DNA from: CAZAQS01 sp964486825
GTDB lineage: Bacteria > Chloroflexota > Anaerolineae > Anaerolineales > UBA4823
DNA: 12,055 bases
Reading direction: 5' to 3'
Assembly (NCBI GenBank): GCA_964486825.1
Contig: CAZAQS010000138.1
Coordinates: 1-12,055, forward strand
The notes under the pieces are model-generated. The model searched no databases. It was not told where the DNA came from and was given only the letters and a program-made list of their open reading frames with translations. The translations under genes and the position numbers were made by a program. Below, one piece after another: positions 6,176 to 12,055 of the stretch (the first letter of the stretch is position 1; each line of letters opens with the position of its first letter).

Positions 6176-6544
6176 TTATTTTGCAGACGCAGCCATCTCC
6201 CGGCAGGAGGCGGCGCACGTCCGGCAAACTTCGGCGCACTGCTGCATGACGCTGTCATCGGTAAAGCGAGCGCAATCTTCCGCGCAGCGCTCACACACCT
6301 CAGCGCATACCCCGCACGTCTTGCCATGTAAATTCGAGTTGCGCAGCATAAAGTTGGCGCTGGTCTGGCAGATCTCGGCGCAGTCCAGCAACAGGCGGAT
6401 ATGGTCGGGCTCGGCATGCTCCCCGCCCATTTTCAGGCAGTGCATCACCGTTTCGGTGCAAATGCTGGCGCAGTTCAAGCAATCATCGATACAACGCCGC
6501 ATGGCTTCGCTCATCTGTTGTCCCGTATGTATATGAGAAACCAT
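6176..6544 (-). CDS. Csp-like four-helix-bundle copper-binding protein
   Basis: The 122-residue protein carries 16 cysteines, mostly spaced CxxxC or CxxC on helices: C18, C22, C25, C29, C36, C55, C59, C77, C80, C84, C87, C91, C103, C107, C110, C114. This is the pattern of copper storage proteins (Csp, DUF326), whose four-helix bundles hold many Cu(I) ions with Cys lining the core. There is no signal peptide, so it resembles the cytosolic Csp3 type, which sequesters Cu(I) inside the cell. GGGAGG lies six bases before ATG. It is divergent from a copper-exporting ATPase, with about 300 bases between the start codons, which supports a copper role. The N-terminus also has His residues (HIHTG). I am confident of the family; the metal in vivo is inferred. 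Confidence 0.9.
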   Translation of the reverse strand: MVSHIHTGQQMSEAMRRCIDDCLNCASICTETVMHCLKMGGEHAEPDHIRLLLDCAEICQTSANFMLRNSNLHGKTCGVCAEVCERCAEDCARFTDDSVMQQCAEVCRTCAASCREMAASAK

Positions 6545-6594
6545 TATTTACCTCCCTTGTCAGGATCTATCGAATAAGATTTTGGTACTTATCT

Positions 6595-6623
6595 AGTATA
6601 GGTCTGGATTAGACGGGGAACAA
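6595..6623 (-). promoter_or_regulatory. Promoter of the Csp gene
   Basis: On the minus strand TTGTTC (6623-6618) and TATACT (6600-6595) are exactly 17 bp apart. Transcription would start near 6588 and give a leader of about 44 bases, containing the GGGAGG ribosome binding site. Confidence 0.5.
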
Positions 6624-6830
6624 TAAGGGAATCTCCTAGCTCTAGAGAGGAGGAATGCCTACCTGTTATTAAGCAATTTTGCGTATCCAACAGGTAAAAG
6701 ATGCGCTCGCCAGCAGGCAAATTTGCGTTTAGGATTAAGGGAGGGACAGCCATTATCCCTCGGAATAAAGACCCGATTTTGGGAACGAGCCTGCGATTGT
6801 CGTGAGGAAGAGGTAAAATATCCTGACAAA

Positions 6831-6837
6831 AGGGAGG
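6831..6837 (+). promoter_or_regulatory. Ribosome binding site deciding the ATPase start
   Basis: AGGGAGG lies five bases before ATG 6843. The reading frame continues open upstream for 40 codons to a TTG at 6723, but that codon has no Shine-Dalgarno and the added residues look unlike a protein N-terminus. ATG 6843 is the start. Confidence 0.8.
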
Positions 6838-6842
6838 ACTTT

Positions 6843-9137
6843 ATGACAGAAAATCAAGGTCATGAACATGATAAGCATCATGACCATCATCAAAAGCCTG
6901 AGCACCGGCAGGAAATACCAGAAGAGAGCCAACCGGAACACGGACGCCACACTCCGGAAGCCTATCCACAGGAGGAGCACGCCGGCCATCAGTCCGAGAC
7001 AGGGGAAGATGAACACGCCCACCACGAGGCGATGGACAAATCCATGCACGGCCGGGACGTGGATCACGATCAGATGGACCACGCTCAAATGGATCAGGCA
7101 GCCCCTGAGGCTCACGGCGCACATGAGATGGATGGACATGGCGCGCACGTAGACCACAGCGGGCACGAAGACATGTTCCGTAGACGCTTTTGGGTTTCGC
7201 TCGTCCTCTCCATCCCGGTGCTGCTGTATAGCCCGATGATCCAGGCGTGGTTCGGGTTTACGATGCCGGAATTCCCCGGCAGCCAGTGGATCACCCCAGG
7301 CATCTCGACCATCATCTTCTTCTATGGCGGGTTGCCTTTCCTGCAAATGGCCGTACCCGAGCTACGCAACCGCCAGCCGGGCATGATGACGCTTATCTCC
7401 CTGGCAATCTCGGTAGCCTTCGTCTACAGCCTGGCAGCGCTCTTCATCCTGGAAGGAGAGACCTTTTTCTGGGAGCTGGTTACGCTGATCGATATCATGC
7501 TCCTGGGCCACTGGCTGGAGATGCGCAGTGTGCGGCAGGCCTCCGGAGCGCTGCAAGAGCTGGCCAAGCTGATGCCGGATACCGCCGAGCGCATCCGCCC
7601 GGATGGAAGCACGGAGCAAGTACCGGCAGACCGCCTGAGGACCGGGGACCTGGTGCTGGTGCGCCCAGGGGCAAGCATCCCGGCGGATGGCGAAGTAGAA
7701 AGCGGGGAGTCGGACGTCAACGAGGCCATGATCACTGGAGAATCAAAACCAGTCAAGAAACAGCCCGGCGCGAGGGTGATCGCCGGTGCGATCAACGAGG
7801 ACGGCAGCCTGAGAGTACGGATCACAGCCACAGGGGATGAGACGGCCCTGGCTGGGATCATGCGCCTGGTAGATCAGGCCCAGCAGAGCAAGTCCCGGAC
7901 ACAAATCCTGGCCGACAAGGCGGCCGGCTGGCTGTTTTACGTCGCTCTCGGGGTGGCAGCAATTACAGCCGTGGCCTGGACAATTGCGGTGGGGTTTAAC
8001 GTCGATACGGTGGCCCGCGTGGCGACCGTGCTGGTGATTGCCTGCCCGCACGCACTCGGCCTGGCCATCCCGCTGGTCGTCGCCATCACGACCGCCATGG
8101 GCGCCAGTAACGGAATCCTGGTGCGAGATCGCCTAGCCCTCGAAGAAGCCCGCGAGATCGATACGGTGATCTTCGATAAGACCGGCACCCTGACCCTGGG
8201 AGAGATGGGCGTGGTGGGGATCGTCACCAGCGAGGGGATTGGCGAAGAGGAAGCCCTGGCATTGGCGGCGGCAATCGAAGGCGATTCGGAGCATATGATC
8301 GCACGGGCGATCAACAAAACTGCCGAGGAGCGCCGCCTTTCCCTACCCTCTGTAAGCAGCTTCGAAGCCATCAAAGGGCGTGGGGTACGCGCCAATGTAA
8401 ATGGGCAGACGGCTTATGTCGGCGGGCCACGCCTGATCGAGATGCTTGAGATCGAGATACCGCAGGAGATCGAGCGATTTGGACAGGAGGCCGGGGATAA
8501 GGGGCAGAGCCTGATCACATTGGTGCAGGAGGACGGGAACGGCGGCAGGCCGAGGATCGTAGCCGGGTTTGCCCTGGCGGACGTGATCCGCCCGGAAAGC
8601 AAGCAGGCCGTCGATAAGCTGCACGAGATGGGCGTGGAAGTCGCCATGCTGACCGGCGACAGCGAAGCGGTAGCCAGGGCTGTGGCTGAGGAGCTGGGGA
8701 TCGACCAGTACTTCGCCCAGGTGCTTCCAGAGCACAAGGACCAGAAGGTGAGCGAGCTACAACGACAAGGGAAGCGGGTTGCCATGGTCGGTGACGGGGT
8801 GAACGACGCTCCGGCCCTGACGCGCGCCGATATCGGGATTGCCATCGGCAGCGGTACGGACGTGGCGATCGAATCGGCCGGCATCATCCTGGTCAGGAGC
8901 AACCCCCTGGACGTGGTCAAGATCTTCGACCTGAGCCGGGCCAGCTACCGAAAGATGATCCAGAACCTGGTTTGGGCCACGGGTTATAACGTGTTCGCAT
9001 TGCCGCTGGCAGCCGGGGTCCTGGCGCCAGTGGGCATCCTGTTGAGCCCGGCGATGGGTGCGGTGCTGATGTCGCTCAGCACGATCATCGTTGCCATCAA
9101 CGCTCAATTCTTAAGAAGGCACCAGTTAGCTACTTAG
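6843..9137 (+). CDS. copB: P1B-3 (CopB-type) copper-exporting P-type ATPase
   Basis: The 764-residue membrane pump uses ATP to expel copper ions from the cytosol. Residues 1-110 are a His-rich tail with 23 His plus several Met and Asp, in place of the CxxC HMA domains of CopA. The transport site is C401-P402-H403, the CPH mark of P1B-3 pumps. Supporting residues are YN (715-716), and MSLST with an N in AINA near the end. Catalytic motifs are complete: TGES (298-301), phosphorylated D445 in DKTGTLT, KGRGV (511-515), TGDS (604-607) and GDGVNDAP (650-657). The usual HP dipeptide of the nucleotide domain reads H484-M485. P1B-3 pumps have been associated with Cu(II) or Cu(I) and silver. It is followed by the rhodanese gene after 41 bases. 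Confidence 0.95.
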   Translation: MTENQGHEHDKHHDHHQKPEHRQEIPEESQPEHGRHTPEAYPQEEHAGHQSETGEDEHAHHEAMDKSMHGRDVDHDQMDHAQMDQAAPEAHGAHEMDGHGAHVDHSGHEDMFRRRFWVSLVLSIPVLLYSPMIQAWFGFTMPEFPGSQWITPGISTIIFFYGGLPFLQMAVPELRNRQPGMMTLISLAISVAFVYSLAALFILEGETFFWELVTLIDIMLLGHWLEMRSVRQASGALQELAKLMPDTAERIRPDGSTEQVPADRLRTGDLVLVRPGASIPADGEVESGESDVNEAMITGESKPVKKQPGARVIAGAINEDGSLRVRITATGDETALAGIMRLVDQAQQSKSRTQILADKAAGWLFYVALGVAAITAVAWTIAVGFNVDTVARVATVLVIACPHALGLAIPLVVAITTAMGASNGILVRDRLALEEAREIDTVIFDKTGTLTLGEMGVVGIVTSEGIGEEEALALAAAIEGDSEHMIARAINKTAEERRLSLPSVSSFEAIKGRGVRANVNGQTAYVGGPRLIEMLEIEIPQEIERFGQEAGDKGQSLITLVQEDGNGGRPRIVAGFALADVIRPESKQAVDKLHEMGVEVAMLTGDSEAVARAVAEELGIDQYFAQVLPEHKDQKVSELQRQGKRVAMVGDGVNDAPALTRADIGIAIGSGTDVAIESAGIILVRSNPLDVVKIFDLSRASYRKMIQNLVWATGYNVFALPLAAGVLAPVGILLSPAMGAVLMSLSTIIVAINAQFLRRHQLAT

Positions 9138-9168
9138 GATAGTACAGTAATGAGTTTGTTAATCTTAT

Positions 9169-9175
9169 GAAGGTG
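9169..9175 (+). promoter_or_regulatory. Ribosome binding site deciding the rhodanese start
   Basis: GAAGGTG lies three bases before ATG 9179 (its AAGG core five bases before). The earlier in-frame ATG at 9167 overlaps this site and has no Shine-Dalgarno of its own, so 9179 is preferred. Confidence 0.5.
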
Positions 9176-9178
9176 TTT

Positions 9179-9616
9179 ATGAAACGATCGATGCTCATAT
9201 CTTTACTGATCATGTTCCTACTTTTGGCAGCCTGCCAGGGGAACGAACCCATCGATGAACGCGACCAGGGGTCAGGGAGAATAATTACAGTCCCAGGCGG
9301 TTCTTATACAGATGTTTCTGTAAAAGGCTTGCAGACTTTGTTGAGCAACAAGGACTTCTTGTTTATCAACGTCCATATTCCTTTTGAAGGTGACATACCC
9401 AATACGGACCTATCGATCCCCTACAACCAAATCGAAGCAAATATGGACTTGTTGCCAGAGGACAAAGACGCTCAAATCGTCCTTTACTGTAGAAGCGACC
9501 GGATGAGCACCATCGCAGCCAAGACGCTGGTTGGCTTAGGATACACAAATGTCTGGAACGTGAGCGGTGGGATGGTAGCCTGGGAAAGATCAGGGCTGCC
9601 ACTAGAGGAAAACTAA
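9179..9616 (+). CDS. Lipoprotein with a rhodanese domain
   Basis: The 145-residue protein starts with a lipoprotein signal (KRSMLISLLIMFLLLAAC); C19 is the lipidated cysteine, so the mature protein is anchored on the outer face of the membrane. Residues 45-145 form a rhodanese fold, with the start LFINVHIPFEGDIPNTDLSI instead of the usual DVR. Catalytic C104 lies in the active-site loop of YCRSDRMS. The loop has D where typical sulfurtransferases have G (CRSG), so sulfur-transfer activity or substrate may differ. Placement after the copper ATPase and before the YHS gene suggests thiol or metal handling at the cell surface. Its last codons are part of the first copy of a 41-bp tandem repeat. 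The family is clear, the substrate unknown. Confidence 0.88.
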   Translation: MKRSMLISLLIMFLLLAACQGNEPIDERDQGSGRIITVPGGSYTDVSVKGLQTLLSNKDFLFINVHIPFEGDIPNTDLSIPYNQIEANMDLLPEDKDAQIVLYCRSDRMSTIAAKTLVGLGYTNVWNVSGGMVAWERSGLPLEEN

Positions 9617-9716
9617 AATTTATCCTAGAGGGCAGGCTGCCGCTAGAGGAAAACTAAAATTTATCCTAGAGGGCAGGCTGCCACCAGAGGGAAACTAAAT
9701 TTTTATCAGGAGGTAA
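9594..9716 (+). repeat. Three tandem copies of a 41-bp unit
   Basis: Copies lie at 9594-9634, 9635-9675 and 9676-9716. The first two differ at a single base (position 8, A versus G). The third is degenerate, with base changes and small shifts in its A/T tract. Copy 1 contains the final codons and stop of the rhodanese gene, and copy 3 contains the AGGAGG ribosome binding site of the YHS gene. A 41-bp period is not a multiple of three, so the copies do not extend the rhodanese reading frame. Each unit starts GGCTGCC, ends up beside GGCAG, and has an A/T-rich centre. It looks like recent slippage duplication. Confidence 0.9.
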
Positions 9717-9723
9717 ACAGAAA

Positions 9724-9903
9724 ATGGCAGATAAAATGTTTGACCCGGTATGTGGAATGGAAGTTGATCCTGAATCGGCAGCAGGGAAATCCGAGTACAA
9801 AGGACAGACTTACTATTTTTGTTCTTTGGGATGCAAGCGCAGCTTCGATAATGATCCCGAGCAATATGTGAACAAGAACCAAGGTCCAGGCGTTCCTCTC
9901 TAG
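9724..9903 (+). CDS. Small YHS-domain protein
   Basis: The 59-residue protein is a stand-alone YHS (TRASH-like) domain: DPVCGMEVDPESAAG, then EYKGQTYYFCSLGCKRSF and DNDPEQYV. C10, C33 and C37 are the likely metal-binding thiols. YHS domains occur alone or fused to copper P-type ATPases and bind copper or other soft metals. Here the protein follows the ATPase and the rhodanese on the same strand and ends just before a strong terminator, so it probably belongs to that operon as a small cytosolic metal chaperone or sensor. AGGAGG (9708-9713) lies ten bases before ATG, inside the third tandem repeat. The protein is cytosolic, without signal peptide. The domain is certain; the job is inferred. Confidence 0.9.
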   Translation: MADKMFDPVCGMEVDPESAAGKSEYKGQTYYFCSLGCKRSFDNDPEQYVNKNQGPGVPL

Positions 9904-9918
9904 AGGATGGATCGCAGA

Positions 9919-9950
9919 GGGCGGCAGTCCTGAAAACTGCCGCCCTTTTT
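9919..9950 (+). terminator. Rho-independent terminator of the copper operon
   Basis: A perfect 10-bp stem, GGGCGGCAGT (9919-9928) with ACTGCCGCCC (9936-9945), closes a seven-base loop and is followed by TTTTT. It starts 16 bases after the YHS stop codon. It is one-sided: the minus strand has no T tract after it. Confidence 0.92.
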
Positions 9951-9976
9951 GATTTGCTACCCGCTGAGGGGAGGAA

Positions 9977-11050
9977 TCATTCCATCACGTGGAACATTTC
10001 ATATTCCGTCTGGCAGGGGACTCCGTTGGCCACCCATAGGCGGGAGGACCTGGGGGAAAAGATGATGGACCCAATGGTCCAGGATCTATCATTCAGGTCC
10101 GCGTGCCGGCAAATGGCGCCAAGAGGGCCTGCATGTCGCCTCATCAAGGCCTGAGCCCAGTCGACGTCAATTTTGCCCTCGGAAGCTTTGATGGCTTTCT
10201 TGACTCGCCGGAAGCGCTCTCGAGTATTGCCCTTCAAGTGTGGCGGCTCCCGGTCTACCCATAACTTGCGAATGACGGGAAAGGTGAAATGGTTGGTGCT
10301 GACGACAAAATCGTCCTCGGGTATGCGCACGGCCTGAATAGAATGGGCTATCTCGAAAACAGCCATGTCTCCCTGCGCGTCGACAACGGTTACGGTTCCA
10401 TCGCCCGTGTGTGGTATGGTATGGAAATAATCGATGGCTTCGTCCACGCGCTCGAATTTCTCCAACAAATCCATCATCAGGGAATAACGAGCCACCCCAA
10501 AACCTAAATCTTTTGAAGCAACGAAAGTATCAGCTACTGCAAGTCCTTTTGTATTCATGCCAGAATTGAATACCCCGGGGCTTCCAGCGCTTGTGAGGCA
10601 GATATACGGGTGACCATGCGCAGGCCGGACACGGGCCAGGTACTGCAAGGGGATATGGTCCGATCTAAAATCCCTATTTTTAACCAGTAATGGGGCCTGA
10701 TCTCGGGTGTACTTACCCTTTGCGGCCCAGGTCGTGCAACCCTCGTCTTCCAGGGCATTTTTGATCTGGCTATCCAGGAAAGAAGCCAGGGTATAGGTGA
10801 AGTAGTCCTCCCAATCCAAATCCAGTGATTCTGCCATGCCCTTGACCATATCCAGGGTACTCGAGGCGTGCACCTCCCAGGCCCGGATCATGCCTTCTAT
10901 ATACCTGGAGAGGTCAAAAGCTGTCTGTCGAAGTTCTTCCAAACGGTTATCCATAGCCGTAAGGATCTGGAGGCGCAGGTCTGCGACTTGCTCTCCATGC
11001 TGTCGTCCAATACTGAAGGGATCACCAGATAAGCTCAGCACTCGAATCAT
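9977..11050 (-). CDS. C45-family autoproteolytic acyltransferase/amidase
   Basis: The 357-residue protein belongs to the Ntn-hydrolase group of acyl-CoA:6-aminopenicillanate acyltransferases (peptidase family C45). These enzymes cut themselves before a Cys that becomes the N-terminal nucleophile, then act on linear amides. The site is G104-C105-T106-T107. Other family marks are NRDF (125-128), the GVFNSGMNTKGLAVADT stretch (159-175), CRH (314-316), and WTIGSIIFSP followed by LWVANGVPC near the end. The first 104 residues would form the small subunit. AGAGG lies seven bases before ATG. No signal peptide, so it acts in the cytosol. It follows the peptide ABC ATPase by 46 bases on the same strand, suggesting that an imported acylated or peptide-like compound is its substrate. 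Confidence 0.85.
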   Translation of the reverse strand: MIRVLSLSGDPFSIGRQHGEQVADLRLQILTAMDNRLEELRQTAFDLSRYIEGMIRAWEVHASSTLDMVKGMAESLDLDWEDYFTYTLASFLDSQIKNALEDEGCTTWAAKGKYTRDQAPLLVKNRDFRSDHIPLQYLARVRPAHGHPYICLTSAGSPGVFNSGMNTKGLAVADTFVASKDLGFGVARYSLMMDLLEKFERVDEAIDYFHTIPHTGDGTVTVVDAQGDMAVFEIAHSIQAVRIPEDDFVVSTNHFTFPVIRKLWVDREPPHLKGNTRERFRRVKKAIKASEGKIDVDWAQALMRRHAGPLGAICRHADLNDRSWTIGSIIFSPRSSRLWVANGVPCQTEYEMFHVME

Positions 11051-11096
11051 TGCTTAACCTCTAGCTCATGGGATGTCAAAGATACAATTATGCCGA

Positions 11097-12055
11097 TCAG
11101 GGGACTTGGGGATAAGCCGAGTAATTCCAACAGGCGACTTTTTGTTCAGCCACCTGGAAGTAGGGGGGATATTCTTCCTCGCAGATCTTGCCGGCTTTTG
11201 CAAAACAACGCGGGTGAAAAGGACAACCGGAAGGGGGATTAACAGGGCTGGGCACATTGCCAGGGAGGATAATCCGATCACGCCGGAATTCCTTGGAGAA
11301 ACGCGGGATGGCTGCCAAGAGCGCCTGCGTATACGGGTGTGAGGGGTTGGCGAAAATTTCGTCGGTCTGCCCGACTTCTACAATTTTCCCCAAATACATC
11401 ACAGCCAGACGATTGCTGATATGGCGCACTACTCTCAGATCGTGGGTAATGAAGAGATAGGTCAGGCCATACTCATCCTGGAGCTCGATCAACAGCTCCA
11501 ATACCTGGGCCTGGATGGAAACGTCGAGAGATGAAACCGGCTCATCAGCCACAATGAACTGGGGGCGCATGGCCAGGGAACGGGCAATGCTGATCCGTTG
11601 CCGCTGTCCCCCACTGAACTGGTGAGGATATTGGTCTATATTCCGTGGGCTCAGGCCAACCCTTTTCAGCAGCTCCTGAATATCTTCTTCTTGCTGGACA
11701 GCATCCTTAATACCACGCATGCCCAGCGGCACGGCAAGGATCTGCCGGACAGTCTTGCGGGGGTTTAGCGAAGAGTACGGGTTTTGGAAGATCAGCTGCG
11801 CCACCCGATGATAGTCGAAGGAAGCCTCCTTCTTAGCCTTACCATTACCAGGGAGCGGCTCCCTTTTACCAGAAATAAGCTTCCCCTGGAAATAGACCTG
11901 TCCTTGAGTAGGCTCATAGAGATGTATGAGCACACGTCCCAAGGTTGTCTTACCACAGCCGCTCTCACCTACCAGCCCTAAGGTCTCGCCCGAAAATATT
12001 TTTAAATCCACGCCATCCAGGGCGCGTACAACGGTTTCTTGCTTACGCACCAGAA
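11097..12055 (-). CDS. Oligopeptide/dipeptide ABC transporter ATPase, 5' end missing
   Basis: This is the ATP-hydrolysing subunit (OppF/DppF type) of a peptide importer; the frame is open to the window edge, so the true start lies outside. About 319 residues are visible. Counting from the GTG at 12050: Walker A GESGCGKTT (28-36), Q-loop Q89 in FQNPYSSLNP, signature FSGGQRQR (145-152), Walker B FIVADE (165-170), H-loop H203. The C-terminal oligopeptide-transporter extension has PSHPYTQALLAAIP and four cysteines (C276, C282, C290, C307; GCPFHPRC context), a conserved pattern that in some homologues binds an iron-sulfur cluster. The QxQ-like peptide specificity subunits and permeases would lie upstream, beyond the right edge. 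It is very likely cotranscribed with the C45 gene downstream. Confidence 0.93.
   Translation of the reverse strand, partial: LVRKQETVVRALDGVDLKIFSGETLGLVGESGCGKTTLGRVLIHLYEPTQGQVYFQGKLISGKREPLPGNGKAKKEASFDYHRVAQLIFQNPYSSLNPRKTVRQILAVPLGMRGIKDAVQQEEDIQELLKRVGLSPRNIDQYPHQFSGGQRQRISIARSLAMRPQFIVADEPVSSLDVSIQAQVLELLIELQDEYGLTYLFITHDLRVVRHISNRLAVMYLGKIVEVGQTDEIFANPSHPYTQALLAAIPRFSKEFRRDRIILPGNVPSPVNPPSGCPFHPRCFAKAGKICEEEYPPYFQVAEQKVACWNYSAYPQVP

Larger units (their letters stand above)
6545..6842. promoter_or_regulatory. Divergent control region between Csp and the copper ATPase
   Basis: These 298 bases separate two divergent copper genes. Besides the Csp promoter, the stretch holds an inverted repeat, TACCTGTT (6660-6667) with AACAGGTA (6689-6696). 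It also holds two near-identical 12-mers, GCAATTTTGCGT (6673-6684) and GCAAATTTGCGT (6717-6728), 44 bp apart, the second containing a perfect 10-bp palindrome. These could be regulator binding sites. No copper regulator gene is present nearby and no consensus CueR, CsoR or CopY box is obvious. The ATPase promoter itself is not clear; TAAAAT at 6814-6819 is a possible -10. Confidence 0.45.

Noticed and set aside
6153..6536. Plus-strand open frame opposite the Csp gene
   Set aside because: The minus strand encodes an unmistakable Cys-patterned four-helix protein with a good ribosome binding site; the opposite frame is a by-product.
6723..6842. 40-codon upstream extension of the ATPase
   Set aside because: The TTG at 6723 has no ribosome binding site, while ATG 6843 has AGGGAGG at ideal spacing and the added peptide is not typical of the family.
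7247..7840. Alternative plus-strand frame inside the ATPase gene
   Set aside because: The product is Pro/Arg/Gly-rich, typical of an out-of-frame reading of G/C-rich coding DNA, and it overlaps conserved ATPase motifs.
9594..9716. CRISPR array
   Set aside because: The three 41-bp copies abut directly without unique spacers and overlap a coding end, so they are a simple tandem repeat.

Overview
The window looks like a chromosomal segment of an uncultured bacterium. I place it tentatively in Chloroflexota (Anaerolineae-like), judging from the flavour of the proteins: a CPH-type copper ATPase beside a Csp-like protein, a lipoprotein rhodanese, a NarL/DevR-type two-component pair, tandem PRC-barrel and BON proteins, and a tRNA gene without an encoded CCA end. 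This placement is inference; no rRNA or other marker gene is present. Base composition is mosaic: 44 of 60 bases are G/C at 8041-8100 (ATPase) against 24 of 60 at 4321-4380 (histidine kinase).

Layout, left to right. Positions 1-294 hold no intact gene. A tRNA-Arg(GCG) follows at 295-368, with a promoter upstream and a strong terminator downstream. Two plus-strand genes come next: a small BON-domain protein and a tandem PRC-barrel protein. They converge on a minus-strand group made of a histidine kinase and response regulator (4-base overlap), then a SHOCT-domain membrane protein and a membrane-anchored c-type cytochrome, closed by a hairpin. A separate minus-strand pair (4975-5969) encodes two membrane proteins I do not recognise, with a perfect terminator after them and a strong 11-bp dyad upstream.

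The middle is a metal-handling cluster. A 16-cysteine four-helix-bundle copper-binding protein (minus) is divergent from a P1B-3 copper ATPase with a His-rich N-terminus (plus). A lipoprotein rhodanese and a 59-residue YHS-domain protein follow the ATPase. A 41-bp sequence is repeated three times in tandem between the last two genes, and the cluster ends in a classic terminator. The likely division of labour is storage or buffering of Cu(I) in the cytosol (Csp), export across the membrane (ATPase), and accessory thiol/metal handling (rhodanese, YHS). No copper regulator gene is visible inside the window.

The right end is a different unit on the minus strand: the 3' part of an oligopeptide/dipeptide ABC transporter ATPase followed 46 bp later by a C45-type autoproteolytic amidase/acyltransferase. 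This suggests uptake of a peptide-like compound coupled to cleavage of an amide bond. The least-described pieces are the two-gene membrane pair with its dyad, and the tandem triplication in the copper cluster.
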